Of a stretch of DNA of 64,000 nucleotides, positions 1 to 9,318 are shown piece after piece. A program made the position numbers and the translations under genes. Position 1 is the first letter of the stretch. Every line of letters starts with the position of its first letter. The stretch lies in the NCBI RefSeq assembly GCF_009650765.1, contig NZ_CP045740.1, positions 434,001 to 498,000 on the forward strand, given 5' to 3'. The DNA comes from Streptomyces sp. SUK 48. Its GTDB lineage: Bacteria > Actinomycetota > Actinomycetes > Streptomycetales > Streptomycetaceae. The notes under the pieces were generated by a model. The model was not told the origin of the DNA and ran no database searches. It was given only the letters and a program-made list of their open reading frames with translations.

Positions 1-639
1 CATGGCAGCGGCCAGGTCCGTGTCTACGTCCTCGACCCGGTCACCGGTCACGCCACCGGCCGGCTGGTCACGGTGCACCCCGGCGGCGCCGACATCGACG
101 TGCCGATCGAGGTCAAGGGCAACACCCGCTACGGCACGGACGTGACGCACGAGGTGCTGGTCAAGGCGGTGCACGGCGCCGTCGTCGGGTCCTACGCGGG
201 CGGTGTCACCGTGCACGACGACGATCCCGCGCCCACCATGACCGTCACCCCGATCGCGAACCGGGTCACCGAGGGCCAGTCCCTCAAGTGGCGCGTCACG
301 CTGTCGGGGCCGGTCGACGTGGACATGAGCGCGATGTTCGGCGTCACCCCGCCGGCCGGCGGCAAGGAGCTGTCCACCAAGGACGTCACCGCCGCGTGGC
401 TGCGTGACGTCTCCGATGAATCCCCGGACCCGGAGCGCCCGTTGTCCAAGGTGAACGGTCTCACCGTCTGGGTCGACATCCCCGCGCACCGGACCAGCGC
501 GGACATCACGCTGCCCACGGTCAAGGACAAGGTGGCCGAGCCGGAGGAGTCGGTCCGGTTCCAGCAGCTCGACGACAGGACGGGCCGACCCCGTAAGGAC
601 GGGATGCTGTTGGAGGGATCGGTGCTGAACGCGTCCTGA
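1..639 (+). CDS. Calx-beta domain protein, C-terminal part (5' end outside window)
   Basis: The reading frame is open from base 1 and stops at 637-639, so only the last 212 residues are visible. The segment is rich in Val, Thr and Asp. It contains two beta-rich stretches with the DDD-P/PxxT junction and the 'RVTEGQSLKWRVTLSGP' type pattern seen at the start of Calx-beta repeats. Such repeats bind calcium or act as spacers in secreted adhesins and proteases. No catalytic residues are in the visible part, so the parent enzyme, if any, cannot be named. The gene is convergent with the next gene on the minus strand, 35 bases away. Confidence 0.6.
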   Translation, partial: HGSGQVRVYVLDPVTGHATGRLVTVHPGGADIDVPIEVKGNTRYGTDVTHEVLVKAVHGAVVGSYAGGVTVHDDDPAPTMTVTPIANRVTEGQSLKWRVTLSGPVDVDMSAMFGVTPPAGGKELSTKDVTAAWLRDVSDESPDPERPLSKVNGLTVWVDIPAHRTSADITLPTVKDKVAEPEESVRFQQLDDRTGRPRKDGMLLEGSVLNAS

Positions 640-674
640 TCCAGCGGTGGTTCGTTCCGGGTGGCTCTCGGCCG

Positions 675-1064
675 TCAGTCGCCGAGGGTCACCCGGATGC
701 CGACCGTGCCGTCCGTGCCGCGCCGCAGCCGGCTGCCCAGCAGAGTGAGGCGGCCGAGGATGCCGTACTTACGGGCGATCAAGGCGCGGTAGCGGGCGGT
801 GGTGGCCGCGTCGGTGATCTCGGCGGTGGCGGGCAGCTGGTCGCCGGTGGGGTTGCCGCGCACGTCGCAGGGGCCGGCCAGGATGTCGGCGCGCTGGCGG
901 ACGCGTTTGACCTTGAAGCTGTCGGCGGCCGTCCAGACACCGAGGCTCGCGCCGTCCCGGACCACCCACACCGGGGTGGCCACCGGCGTGCCGTTCCTGC
1001 GGAAACTGGTGACCAGCAGGTACTTCCCGGCGGCGAGCCGGGCCAGGCGCGAATCGTGGTCCAT
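675..1064 (-). CDS. PPOX-class F420/FMN-dependent oxidoreductase
   Basis: This 129-residue protein has the split-barrel flavin-binding fold of the pyridoxamine-phosphate-oxidase superfamily. The N-terminal 'YLLVTSFRRNGTPVATPVWVV' pattern and the following 'KVKRVRQ' are typical of short actinobacterial PPOX proteins, many of which use F420 or FMN to reduce small molecules. The ATG at 1064 has no Shine-Dalgarno sequence. A TAGACT hexamer at 1077-1072 on the same strand would put transcription start almost on the ATG, so a leaderless transcript is possible. The gene lies 22 bases downstream of the PLP lyase gene and may also be read through from it. The substrate is unknown. Confidence 0.85.
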   Translation of the reverse strand: MDHDSRLARLAAGKYLLVTSFRRNGTPVATPVWVVRDGASLGVWTAADSFKVKRVRQRADILAGPCDVRGNPTGDQLPATAEITDAATTARYRALIARKYGILGRLTLLGSRLRRGTDGTVGIRVTLGD

Positions 1065-1086
1065 GACGGGAAGTCTAGGCGCTCGC

Positions 1087-2265
1087 TCAGCCCAGAGCGG
1101 CGGCCATGCGGTGGACGGCCTCGGTGAGGATCTCCGGTGAGGTCGCGAGGTTAAGGCGGGCGTGGCCCGCGCCGCCGGTGCCGAACGGGAGACCGGCGGA
1201 CAGGGCGACGCGGCCGCGGTCCAGGAAGACCTGGGCGGGGTCGTCGCCGAGGCCGAGGGCGCGGCAGTCGAGCCAGGCGAGGTAGGTGGCCTCCCCGGGG
1301 TGGACGCGGACCGCGGGCAGGTGCTCGGCGAGCAGGTCGGCCAGCAGGAGCCGGTTGTCCCGGATGCCGGTGCGCAGGGCGTCGAGCCAGCCGGTGGCCT
1401 CCCGCAGCGCGGCCGTGTGGGCGAGGATCGCGACGTGGCTGGCGCCGTGCCCGACCTCCTCGGGCATCCGGGCGAGATCGGCGGCGGCCTCGGGGCCGGC
1501 CAGGGCGAGGGCCGCTTTGAGGCCCGCGAGGTTCCAGCCCTTGGACGCCGACATGAGCGAGAGACCGCGGGCGGCGGCGGGCAGGCTGAGGTATGGCACG
1601 AAGGGGGTGCCGGGGGCGGTGAGCGGGGCATGGATCTCGTCCGCGACGACCCGCACGCCATGGCGCTCGGCCAGTTCGGCGACGGCCGTCAGCTCGGCGG
1701 CGGTGTGCACCGTACCGGTGGGGTTGTGCGGGCTGCACAGCAGGTAGGCGGCGCGCCCGCCGCCCGCCGTGGCGCGCCGGAAGGCGTCCTCCAGGGCCGC
1801 CGGATCGAGGCGCAGATCCGCGCCGAGGGGGGCTTCCACCACGCGGCGGTCCATGTGGGTGATGAACAGGAAGAACGGCGGGTACACCGGCGGGTTGACG
1901 ATCACCGGATCGCCCGCCCCGGTCACCAGCCTGATCATTTCGACCGCTCCGAGCATGACGTCCGGAACGATCGCCGTGCGCTCCGCCGCGATCCCGTCCC
2001 AGTGCCAGCGGGCGGCCGCGAAGGCGGCCAGGGCCTCGGCGTAGGCGGTGCCGGCCGGGTATCCGGTGTCGCCCAGGGCGAGGGCGTCGGTGACGGCGCG
2101 GACGACGGGCGGGGCGAGGGGCACGTCCATCTCGGCCACCCACAGCGGGAGGACGTCCTCGGGGTAGGTGCGCCACTTCATGCTCGTACGACGGCGCAGC
2201 CGCTCCAGGCCGAGGGCGCGCAGCGGATCCGGTTCGCCGGCGGTGTCGTGCGGGAAGCTGGTCAT
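1087..2265 (-). CDS. PLP-dependent aminotransferase / C-S lyase, MalY-PatB type
   Basis: This 392-residue fold-type I PLP enzyme resembles cystathionine beta-lyases of the MalY/PatB group. Visible marks are the N-terminal '[11 protein letters not shown]' motif, '[10 protein letters not shown]' before the cofactor site, 'VADEIHAPL', and '[14 protein letters not shown]' containing the Schiff-base lysine. These enzymes remove H2S from cysteine or cystathionine or act as aminotransferases, and sequence alone does not decide which. The ATG at 2265 was chosen because a longer same-frame extension upstream is an antisense shadow of the DUF574 gene. The gene diverges from that methyltransferase and precedes the PPOX gene in a likely two-gene operon. 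Confidence 0.88.
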   Translation of the reverse strand: MTSFPHDTAGEPDPLRALGLERLRRRTSMKWRTYPEDVLPLWVAEMDVPLAPPVVRAVTDALALGDTGYPAGTAYAEALAAFAAARWHWDGIAAERTAIVPDVMLGAVEMIRLVTGAGDPVIVNPPVYPPFFLFITHMDRRVVEAPLGADLRLDPAALEDAFRRATAGGGRAAYLLCSPHNPTGTVHTAAELTAVAELAERHGVRVVADEIHAPLTAPGTPFVPYLSLPAAARGLSLMSASKGWNLAGLKAALALAGPEAAADLARMPEEVGHGASHVAILAHTAALREATGWLDALRTGIRDNRLLLADLLAEHLPAVRVHPGEATYLAWLDCRALGLGDDPAQVFLDRGRVALSAGLPFGTGGAGHARLNLATSPEILTEAVHRMAAALG

Positions 2266-2508
2266 GAGGCACAAGATAGGCGGCCGCGCGGCGGGCTGTA
2301 ACGGGGCGGACGAGGCGGGCGTGGCGCTGCCGGAGGACGCGGCGGCGGAGTGCGTGCCCTGCGCCCGTGCCTCGGCGACCGGGCGCCGACGGGACCGGTA
2401 CCGGAATCGGAGGGACCGGCGGCGCGGGGCAACTCGGGGGATTAGATTGCGCCTTGAAGGTTGAATGACTCTTGAACCACTCCTCCAGGCCCCCAGGAGC
2501 TGACGCAC

Positions 2509-3339
2509 GTGACCGACAACCCCGCAGCCACCAACGACGTGGCGGTGTCGCTGCGCGCCCGTATCAACACCAGCCAGCCGCACACGGCGCGGATCTGGAA
2601 CTACTGGCTCGGCGGCAAGGACAACTACGAGGTCGACCGGGCGGCCGGCGACCAGATCCGCCGGCTGCACCCGGGCATCGGGGAGTACGCGCGCGCGGAC
2701 CGGCTGTTCCTGGGCCGGGCCGTGCGGCATCTGGTCGAGGAGGCGGGCATCCGCCAGTTCCTGGACGTCGGCACCGGGCTGCCCACCGCCGACAACACGC
2801 ACGAGGTCGCCCAGCGCATCGCGCCGGAGTCGCGGATCGTGTACGTGGACAACGACCCGCTGGTGCTGGCGCACGCGCGGGCCCTGCTGACGAGCACGCC
2901 GGAGGGTCGTACCGACTATCTGGACGAGGATCTGCGCAATGTGGACGCGATCCTCGAACACGCTTCGAAGACGCTGGACTTCAGCGAGCCGGTCGCGCTG
3001 ATCCTGCTCGGCGTGGTCATCTTCATCGGCGCGGACGACGAGGCGTACGGGCTGGTGCGGGCGCTGATGGACCGGCTGCCCGCGGGCAGCCATCTGGTGC
3101 TGTCGCACACGGTCACGCACCCCTCGATGCCGGACGTGGACGAGGCGGTGAAGTTCTGGAACGAGCACGGCACGCCGAAGCTGACCCAGCGCACGCCCGA
3201 CGACGTGGCGCGGTTCTTCGAGGGTCTTCAGCTGCTGGAGCCGGGAGTGGTCTCCTGCTCGCGCTGGCGCCCGGAGCACGACAACGGGGCCGAGCCGGAG
3301 GAGGTCGCCATGTTCGGCGGGGTGGCCCGCAAGGGCTGA
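2509..3339 (+). CDS. SAM-dependent methyltransferase, DUF574 family
   Basis: The 276-residue protein is a full-length member of the S-adenosyl methyltransferase family PF04672 (DUF574), common in Streptomyces. It shows the family signature '[17 protein letters not shown]' near residue 30 and a SAM-binding 'LDVGTGLPT' loop near residue 85. The GTG start at 2509 is preceded by CAGGAGC at a good distance. Members are usually orphan genes of unknown substrate. The nearby terminator suggests that it is transcribed alone. Confidence 0.92.
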   Translation: MTDNPAATNDVAVSLRARINTSQPHTARIWNYWLGGKDNYEVDRAAGDQIRRLHPGIGEYARADRLFLGRAVRHLVEEAGIRQFLDVGTGLPTADNTHEVAQRIAPESRIVYVDNDPLVLAHARALLTSTPEGRTDYLDEDLRNVDAILEHASKTLDFSEPVALILLGVVIFIGADDEAYGLVRALMDRLPAGSHLVLSHTVTHPSMPDVDEAVKFWNEHGTPKLTQRTPDDVARFFEGLQLLEPGVVSCSRWRPEHDNGAEPEEVAMFGGVARKG

Positions 3340-3351
3340 GGGGGATATGAG

Positions 3352-3384
3352 GAACCCGCGACTCCCGGTCGGGGTCGCGGGTTC
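3352..3384 (+). terminator. intrinsic-type terminator of the DUF574 gene
   Basis: A 14-bp inverted repeat with one G-U pair (3352-3365 with 3371-3384) and a 5-base loop lies 12 bases after the methyltransferase stop codon. There is no long T tract, which is usual in Streptomyces. Confidence 0.8.
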
Positions 3385-3445
3385 GTGTCGTGAGGTCGGA
3401 GAACCGGTAGGCCGTGAGGTCGCAGGACCCGCTACGGCCGTGAGG

Positions 3446-3619
3446 TCACAGGGCCCGGTACGCCCCTGGTGCCGCGGCGGCCCACTCCATCACGAGGCGC
3501 TGGTACTGCTTGCGCTGCTCGGTGGTCAGCGTCCCGCCCGATCGGCGCCACAGGGCCCGGATCTCCTCGTTGACCTCCGCGGCCGATCGCTCGGAGGCGG
3601 CTTCAAGAGTGGTGGACAT
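3446..3619 (-). CDS. small conserved-type hypothetical protein (57 aa)
   Basis: This is a short helical, hydrophilic protein beginning [12 protein letters not shown] and ending in 'AAPGAYRAL'. Third-position GC is high, which supports coding. An in-frame start at 3703 would add 28 residues of poorer composition, and a second ATG lies at 3631, so I prefer 3619, although no strong Shine-Dalgarno is seen for any of them. I do not recognise a domain. It stands alone between two terminators, and no function is proposed. Confidence 0.55.
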   Translation of the reverse strand: MSTTLEAASERSAAEVNEEIRALWRRSGGTLTTEQRKQYQRLVMEWAAAAPGAYRAL

Positions 3620-3743
3620 GCTGTGAAGCATATGCCGACCGGGGTGAAGGCGCTGTGAGTAAGTACCCTCGATACGGACATTTCGGACCGTGTTGCTCAT
3701 CACGTCGATGTGTCAAGCGTCGTACGGGAGTTCACACCCGACC

Positions 3744-3784
3744 CTCACCCGGCGGCCGCACCGGGACCGCCGGACGAGGGTGAG
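3744..3784 (-). terminator. hairpin downstream of the L,D-transpeptidase gene
   Basis: A 7-bp outer stem (CTCACCC 3744-3750 with GGGTGAG 3778-3784) encloses an inner GGCGG/CCGCC stem. It begins 23 bases beyond the stop codon of the minus-strand transpeptidase gene. Confidence 0.55.
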
Positions 3785-3806
3785 CTAAGGCACAGCGTCC
3801 GGTCGC

Positions 3807-4505
3807 TCAGGTGCCGGGCTTGTGGCCGTACACGAAGACGTCGTCGCCCGTCCGCAGCAGCGACCAGTACTTCTTGGCGTCCTTCGGGGTCATGTTGACG
3901 CAGCCGTGCGAGCCGGGCGGGTTCCACATGCTCAGGCCGACCGAGTGGAACGCCTCGCCGCCGTTGAAGAACTGGCTGTACGGCATCGACACGTCGTACA
4001 GCGTCGAGACGTGGTGCAGGTCACGCCAGTAGACCTTCGTCAGGCCGGTGCGGGTGACGAAGCCCTTGCGGCCGGTGCGCACGGGCACCGGGCCGTAGAC
4101 GAGCTTCTTGCCGTCCTGGATCCAGCTGAGCTGGCGCGTGAGGTCCACACAGGCGATCCGGCCCTTGTTCACCGGGCACTTGCCACTCTTGTTCGGGTTC
4201 TTCCCCACGGCCTTCTGCTGGTTGATGAGGTCCATCACACCCCAGGTGACGGGCCCCGCGTAGCCGATGGCGGGGGTGATGGCGTTCTTCGCCTGGAAGG
4301 AGCGGATCGCCTTGCAGTCGGCGGCGGACTGGCGGCCGTCGACCGGCCGGCCGAGGAACTTCTCCGCCTGCTTCTGGTACGGGCCCGTCGAGGTGGTGCA
4401 GTCGCTCGCGGCCTGGGCCGGTGCCGCGGTGAGGGCGAGTGTGAGCGGCGCCACCAGGCCCGTGAGGCCGAGTGCCACCACACCTCGTCTACGTATGTCC
4501 CCCAT
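3807..4505 (-). CDS. secreted L,D-transpeptidase with peptidoglycan-binding domain
   Basis: This 232-residue exported enzyme has an N-terminal signal peptide (arginines, hydrophobic core, AQA cleavage site near residue 32). It is followed by a peptidoglycan-binding-like helical region ('CKAIRSFQAKNAIT') and a YkuD-type L,D-transpeptidase domain. The catalytic motif H-x14-SHGCVNM is intact with its cysteine near the C terminus. Such enzymes make 3-3 cross-links in peptidoglycan or attach proteins to it outside the membrane. The ATG at 4505 has an AGAAGGAG ribosome site. A longer same-frame start at 4631 is rejected because it would place about 40 charged residues before the signal peptide. Confidence 0.92.
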   Translation of the reverse strand: MGDIRRRGVVALGLTGLVAPLTLALTAAPAQAASDCTTSTGPYQKQAEKFLGRPVDGRQSAADCKAIRSFQAKNAITPAIGYAGPVTWGVMDLINQQKAVGKNPNKSGKCPVNKGRIACVDLTRQLSWIQDGKKLVYGPVPVRTGRKGFVTRTGLTKVYWRDLHHVSTLYDVSMPYSQFFNGGEAFHSVGLSMWNPPGSHGCVNMTPKDAKKYWSLLRTGDDVFVYGHKPGT

Positions 4506-4795
4506 GAGGGCTTTTCTCCTTCTTGTCACCGTTGTTTCCCAGGGCCTCCCCCGGGGTGTCTTCGTGCGCGTTTCCCACGATCTCGGACAAGTAGACCTGA
4601 TCGGGCAAGTCAGGGTTGCCTTTCTGGTCACGTCATGACGAAACGGTGAGCTTCCTCACCCCGCAGCAGGCCGCCGGTACGCGTCCGGCCAGAGGCGACG
4701 AGCAGCAGGTCCCCGGACGCCGCCACGCGGGGGCGCGGGCGACAACTCCTGGAGAACATTGGCTGAATCGCGGCACCGGTGGGGTGGTACGAGGA

Positions 4796-5590
4796 TCAGT
4801 CGTGCCGGTCGTGCAGGGCGGCGTGGAAGCCGGTGTGGACCGAGGTGAGGCCGCCGTCGACGACGAGGGTGGTGCCGGTGATCCAGGCGGCGTCGCGGGA
4901 GGCGAGGAAGGCGACGGCGGCGGCGATGTCCTCGGGTTCGCCGATCCTGCCCAGCGGGTACAGGGCGCGGACGGCGTCGAGTTCGTCGTCGCGGCCCTCC
5001 CACGCCGAGGTGCGCACCGTGCCCGGCGCCACGAGGTTGACCCGGACGCCCCGGGCGGCGGCGTGCCCGGCGAGGGTGCGGGTCAGGGAGCCGAGGCCGG
5101 CCTTGGCGGCGCTGTAGGCGTGGTTGCCGAAGTCCTGGAGGCCGTTGACCGAGCCGATGCTCACGATCGCCCCGCGACCGGAGGCGGCCAGGTGGGGCAG
5201 GGCGGCGCGGCAGCAGCGGTGGACGCCGGTCAGGGTGATGTCGAGGTCGCGGGCCCATGTCCCGTCCGTGCCGTCCTCGAAACGGGGGGTGTCCGGGGTG
5301 CAGTGGGCGGCGCAGTTGACCAGGACGTCCAGGGAGCCGAAGGCGTCGACGGCGCGGGCCACGGCCGCTTCCACGGCGGTGCGCTCGGCCACGTCGCAGG
5401 CGAACGCCTCGGCGCTCAGGCCCCCTCGGCGCAGCTCGGCGGCGGTCCGCTCGGCCTCGGCCGGGTCCCGGTCGGTCACCAGGACCCGGCCGCCCTCCTC
5501 GGCGAGCCGCCGGGCGACGGCGGCGCCGATGCCGCGGGCCGCTCCGGTGACGAGGACTCCGTGTCCCGCGAAACGGGTGTGATCGCTCAT
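4796..5590 (-). CDS. SDR family NAD(P)-dependent oxidoreductase
   Basis: This is a classical short-chain dehydrogenase of 264 residues. It has the cofactor loop TGAARGIG near residue 16, the NCA/'NxxG'-region motif, the catalytic 'YSAAKAG' and the C-terminal 'ITGTTLVVDGG' motif common to FabG-like enzymes. It will reduce or oxidise an alcohol/carbonyl with NAD(P)(H), and the substrate is not predictable. The ATG at 5590 was preferred over an upstream same-frame start because homologues begin just before the Rossmann strand. It is the last of several minus-strand genes but is separated from the DUF4180 gene by 68 bases. Confidence 0.9.
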   Translation of the reverse strand: MSDHTRFAGHGVLVTGAARGIGAAVARRLAEEGGRVLVTDRDPAEAERTAAELRRGGLSAEAFACDVAERTAVEAAVARAVDAFGSLDVLVNCAAHCTPDTPRFEDGTDGTWARDLDITLTGVHRCCRAALPHLAASGRGAIVSIGSVNGLQDFGNHAYSAAKAGLGSLTRTLAGHAAARGVRVNLVAPGTVRTSAWEGRDDELDAVRALYPLGRIGEPEDIAAAVAFLASRDAAWITGTTLVVDGGLTSVHTGFHAALHDRHD

Positions 5591-5658
5591 GGGGCGACGG
5601 TACGGCCGTACCCCCGGTCCTTCACCGTCTTGTACCGGGGTTCCCGCCCGGCTCCGTG

Positions 5659-6027
5659 CTACCGCGCGAGCCGCTCGGCGACGGCGTCGGTGTCCGGCAC
5701 GAACCACAGCTGGTCGCCCTCGTTGGACTCGTACACGAAGTCGCGCAGGGCGTCGCTCGCCCCGACCTGGGCCGAGATGTCGCCGACGACGGCGAGCCGC
5801 ACCCGGTAGTTCACGAACTTCTGGACGACGGCGCCCGCGACGCCGGACCGCAGCTGGAAGAACTCCGGTGCGATCCGGGCCACGGGCACCTCGACCAGCT
5901 GGGCGTCCTGCCCGAAGGCGTCGCCTATGAGGTCCAGTGCCGCGCGCTCGCCGTCCAGGGGCGGGCCGTCGGGGGCGCAGCGCAGGACGCGGCTGTCGTG
6001 CAGGGTCACGAGCGTGTTCGTGGTCAT
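5659..6027 (-). CDS. DUF4180 domain protein
   Basis: This 122-residue cytoplasmic protein matches the DUF4180 pattern, with 'EFFQLRSGVAGAVVQKFVNYRVRLAVVGD' in the middle and a conserved 'FVYESNEGDQLWFV' end. The family is widespread in bacteria and its function is unknown. It has an ATG start and is separated from the downstream SDR gene. There is no operon partner that would hint at a role. Confidence 0.85.
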   Translation of the reverse strand: MTTNTLVTLHDSRVLRCAPDGPPLDGERAALDLIGDAFGQDAQLVEVPVARIAPEFFQLRSGVAGAVVQKFVNYRVRLAVVGDISAQVGASDALRDFVYESNEGDQLWFVPDTDAVAERLAR

Positions 6028-6055
6028 GATCGTGACCCTATGCGCACGGTGCGGT

Positions 6056-6685
6056 TCAGTGCCCGCGTTTAATCCATTCCTCCAGGTGGGGGGCCTCGGC
6101 GCCGATGGTGGTGGAGTCGCCGTGCCCGGTGAGGACCCTGGTCTCGGGCGGGAGGGTGAGCAGCTTGTCGCGGATGGAGTCGACGATCGTCGGGAAGTGG
6201 GAGAAGGAGCGGCCGGTGGCGCCGGGGCCGCCCTGGAAGAGGGTGTCGCCGGTGAAGACGACGCCCAGCCCGGGATCGTGCAGGCAGACCGCGCCGGGCG
6301 CGTGCCCGGGGGTGTGCAGCACGGTGAGGTCGGCGCCGGCCGCCTCGATGACCTGGTCGTCCACGAGGAGCCGGTCGGGGTCGCGGTCGGGGTGGGTCAT
6401 CCGCCACAGCGGCAGGTCGTCGGGGTGCAGCCAGATGACCGCGCCGGTGCGGTCGGCCAGCGCGGGCGCCGCGTCGATGTGATCGTTGTGGGCGTGGGTG
6501 CACACGATGGCGGTGAGCCTGCGGTCGCCGACGGCGCGGGCGATGGCGTCGGCGTCATGGGCGGCGTCGATGACGATCGCCTCGTGGTCGTCGCCCACGA
6601 TCCAGACGTTGTTGTCGACGTCCCAGGTGCCGCCGTCGAGGCTGAACTGCCCCGAGGTGACGAGCCGTTCGATGCGCGCGGCCAT
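6056..6685 (-). CDS. MBL-fold metallo-hydrolase paired with mycothiol dehydrogenase
   Basis: This 209-residue metallo-beta-lactamase-fold hydrolase carries the zinc-binding motif THAHNDHIDA, a downstream 'TPGHAPGAV' histidine and 'FTGDTLF', as in glyoxalase II-type enzymes. Its start overlaps the stop of the S-(hydroxymethyl)mycothiol dehydrogenase by one base (TGATG), so the two are translationally coupled. In actinobacteria this pair is conserved. By inference the hydrolase releases formate from the S-formyl-mycothiol product, completing formaldehyde detoxification in the cytoplasm. Confidence 0.92.
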   Translation of the reverse strand: MAARIERLVTSGQFSLDGGTWDVDNNVWIVGDDHEAIVIDAAHDADAIARAVGDRRLTAIVCTHAHNDHIDAAPALADRTGAVIWLHPDDLPLWRMTHPDRDPDRLLVDDQVIEAAGADLTVLHTPGHAPGAVCLHDPGLGVVFTGDTLFQGGPGATGRSFSHFPTIVDSIRDKLLTLPPETRVLTGHGDSTTIGAEAPHLEEWIKRGH

Positions 6686-7773
6686 CAGAGCACCACCACC
6701 GAGCGCAGCACGTCGCCCTGGTGCATCCGGTCGAACGCCTTCTCCACCTCGTCCAGTTGGATGGTCTCGGTGACGAACGCGTCGAGCGGGAGCCTGCCTT
6801 GCAGGTGCAGGTCGATGAGCATCGGGAAGTCGCGGGAGGGCAGGCAGTCGCCGTACCAGCTGGACTTGAGGGCGCCGCCGCGGCCGAAGACGTCCAGCAG
6901 GGGCAGTTCGAGCTTCATCTCCGGGGTGGGGACGCCGACGAGGACGACGGTGCCGGCGAGGTCGCGGGCGTAGAACGCCTGCTGGTACGTCTCCGGGCGG
7001 CCGACCGCCTCGATGACGACGTCGGCGCCGAAGCCGCCGGTCAGCTCGCGGACGGCCTCGACCGGGTCGTTCTGCCGGGAGTTGACGGTGTGCGTGGCGC
7101 CGAGGGCGCGGGCCTTCTCCAGCTTGCGGTCGTCGATGTCCACGGCGATGATCTTCGCCGCGCCGGCGAGGCTCGCACCGGCGACGGCCGCGTCGCCGAC
7201 GCCGCCGCAGCCGATGACGGCGACCGAGTCGCCCCGGCCGACGTTGCCCGTGTTGATGGCGGCGCCGATGCCGGCCATCACACCGCAGCCGAGGAGGCCC
7301 GCGACGGCCGGGGAGACGGCCGGGTCGACCTTGGTGCACTGGCCTGCGGCGACGAGGGTCTTCTCGGCGAACGCGCCGATGCCGAGAGCCGGGGAGAGTT
7401 CCTGGCCGGTGGCGGCGAGGGTCATCTTCTGCTTCGCGTTGTGGGTGTTGAAGCAGTACCAGGGGCGGCCGCGCAGACAGGCCCGGCAATGGCCGCACAC
7501 CGCGCGCCAGTTGAGGATGACGAAGTCACCGGGGGCCACCTCGGTGACACCGTCGCCGACCGACTCCACCACACCGGCGGCCTCATGGCCGAGGAGGAAG
7601 GGGAAGTCGTCGGAGATGCCGCCCTGCTTGTAGTGCAGATCGGTGTGGCAGACACCGCAGGCTTGGACGCGTACGACGGCCTCGCCGGGCCCGGGATCGG
7701 GCACCACGATCGTCTCGACTCGTACGGGCTCGTTCTTGCCCGGTGCGATCACGCCGCGTACTTCCTGCGCCAT
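6685..7773 (-). CDS. S-(hydroxymethyl)mycothiol dehydrogenase
   Basis: This 362-residue zinc-dependent class III-like alcohol dehydrogenase oxidises the adduct of formaldehyde and mycothiol with NAD+. It has the catalytic zinc ligands in '[10 protein letters not shown]' and 'GHEAAGVVE', a four-cysteine structural zinc lobe around residues 90-110, and the Rossmann motif '[13 protein letters not shown]'. The '[10 protein letters not shown]' and '[13 protein letters not shown]' regions are typical of the mycothiol enzyme (MscR/AdhE2). It has an ATG start, is the first gene of a two-gene operon with the MBL hydrolase, and diverges from the acyltransferase-like gene. Confidence 0.93.
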   Translation of the reverse strand: MAQEVRGVIAPGKNEPVRVETIVVPDPGPGEAVVRVQACGVCHTDLHYKQGGISDDFPFLLGHEAAGVVESVGDGVTEVAPGDFVILNWRAVCGHCRACLRGRPWYCFNTHNAKQKMTLAATGQELSPALGIGAFAEKTLVAAGQCTKVDPAVSPAVAGLLGCGVMAGIGAAINTGNVGRGDSVAVIGCGGVGDAAVAGASLAGAAKIIAVDIDDRKLEKARALGATHTVNSRQNDPVEAVRELTGGFGADVVIEAVGRPETYQQAFYARDLAGTVVLVGVPTPEMKLELPLLDVFGRGGALKSSWYGDCLPSRDFPMLIDLHLQGRLPLDAFVTETIQLDEVEKAFDRMHQGDVLRSVVVL

Positions 7774-7912
7774 GGTCTGGTTCCTTCCATCGAGTGCTTA
7801 CGGTGCAGACCCTACGCGCGTGCGATGGGCACCGGGACGGGCCACGGCGGTGACCGTGGATCTTTCCCCCGGGGGGTGGCTTGGCCGGGCCGACCGGAGC
7901 GGGGAAGCGCTG

Positions 7913-8818
7913 ATGAACCGCGCTTATGAATCGCGCAAGAACCGGAGGGAAGGACGACGTCCGCTGATGGCGATTCCTTTGCGAGGTGCGGGAACTCGGC
8001 TGGTCCGGGCGCTTACCCGGACATGTCTTCCTGGCGGCATGCTCGCTGATGGCCGTAAGGGACGTACCGCCTTCCTGTTCTCGGCCGGTGCCTCGCCGCG
8101 CCCCGGGACGGAACGTGAACTCGCGGCGGCTTTCCCGCTGTTCGCGAAGACGCTGGACGAGCTGTGCGCGCGTCTGGACCCCTATCTCGAACTGCCTTTG
8201 AAAAGCGTGATGTTCGCGGAGCCCGGCAGCCGGACGGCGGCGCTGCTGGGCCGGGCGTCGTACGCGGGGCCGGCGCTCTTCGCGCTCCAGGTGGCGCAGT
8301 ACCGGCTGCTGCGGAGCTGGGGCGCCCGCCCTGATGTGCTGTTCGGACATGGAGCCGGGCGGATGGCCGCCGCGTGCGCCGCCGGGGTCTTCTCCCCGTC
8401 GGCCGGCTGCCACGCGGTCGGCACGCTGGCCCGGCTGCTGGACGCCGCCCCGGGCGAGGCGGCCCCGAAGGCGCTGCTCACCGCCTACGGCCGTACGCTG
8501 GCCACCCTCCATCCCCGCCCGCCCCGGCTCCCCCTCGTCTCCGACGTCACCGACCGCCCGGTCGGCGCCGAGACCGCCGATCCGGGGTTCTGGCTGCCGG
8601 GTCCGGGGACCCGGCGGTTCGCCGACGTGGCCGGCCTGCTGCACCGGGACGGGGTGCGGACCTGGCTGGAGCTGGGACCGGCGGACACCCTGACCCGGGC
8701 GCTGACCGAGGACCTGCCGCCGGGCACCGCGCCGGCCCCCGGCGCGGCGTACGCCGTGGCCCGGGACTGGGCGGTGCTGAACGGCGGCGGTACGAGGCCG
8801 CGCGGCGCCCCGGCATGA
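7913..8818 (+). CDS. degenerate acyltransferase (malonyltransferase-like) protein
   Basis: Residues 45-300 of this 301-residue protein follow the fold of FabD/polyketide acyltransferase domains, including 'GPALFALQVAQYRLLRSWG', 'FSPSAGCHAVGTL' and 'WLELGPADTLTRAL'. The GQGSQ loop is replaced by 'AGASPRP'. The catalytic GHSxG is GHGAG at residues 145-149, so the nucleophilic serine is glycine. The middle of the domain is also shorter than in true transferases. It is therefore probably not a catalyst and could be a binding or regulatory relic. The ATG at 7913 has GGGGA 7 bases upstream, and a second start at 7967 is possible. No acyl carrier protein or ketosynthase is nearby. Confidence 0.75.
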   Translation: MNRAYESRKNRREGRRPLMAIPLRGAGTRLVRALTRTCLPGGMLADGRKGRTAFLFSAGASPRPGTERELAAAFPLFAKTLDELCARLDPYLELPLKSVMFAEPGSRTAALLGRASYAGPALFALQVAQYRLLRSWGARPDVLFGHGAGRMAAACAAGVFSPSAGCHAVGTLARLLDAAPGEAAPKALLTAYGRTLATLHPRPPRLPLVSDVTDRPVGAETADPGFWLPGPGTRRFADVAGLLHRDGVRTWLELGPADTLTRALTEDLPPGTAPAPGAAYAVARDWAVLNGGGTRPRGAPA

Positions 8819-8853
8819 GACGGCGCGTCAGGCACCCGTCGCGGCTCGGACCC

Positions 8854-9150
8854 CTACAACGGCAGCAGGCCGGTCACCGGCGCCACGATGTCGGTGACCT
8901 GGTGGAGTTCGCTGAGCTGGTCCAGCCGGCTGACCTGGTTCAGGGACTTGAGCTGCTGGGAGGCCGTGGGCATCTGGGCCCGCTGCTCCGCGGGGATGTT
9001 GCCGGTGGTGAGCGAGTCGAGCACGGTCATCGGGTTGATCTGCCCGGTGTGCGAGGCGCTCGCGTCGGCCGCGGTTGCGAGGGGCGCGGCCAGGCCCGTG
9101 ACCCCGGCGGCGAGACCGAGGACGGCGACGATACGGCGTGTTGAGATCAT
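8854..9150 (-). CDS. small secreted protein (98 aa)
   Basis: The protein has a clear signal peptide (MISTRRIVAVLGLAAGV... with ATAA/ADA cleavage near residue 28). A 70-residue, Gln/Ser/Leu-rich mature part without cysteine follows. It ends in 'DIVAPVTGLLPL', a short hydrophobic tail that also occurs in slightly different form at the end of the exported peptide at 24578-24793. Small secreted proteins of this type are common in Streptomyces and mostly uncharacterised. It converges with the acyltransferase-like gene. Confidence 0.75.
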   Translation of the reverse strand: MISTRRIVAVLGLAAGVTGLAAPLATAADASASHTGQINPMTVLDSLTTGNIPAEQRAQMPTASQQLKSLNQVSRLDQLSELHQVTDIVAPVTGLLPL

Positions 9151-9318
9151 GCCCTCAGCAACGGCCGGGACCCCCGGCCGGACACGGGCGGCGGCCCGCG
9201 CTCACTCGTGAGGCGGAGCACGCCCCGTGCGCTTGCCGAGGCCGCCGGGCCGGGGGACGCTCGAAGACGGGGCCCGTACGGTCCGCCGCCGGGCCGCGAG
9301 CGCCTGAAGGAGGTCACC

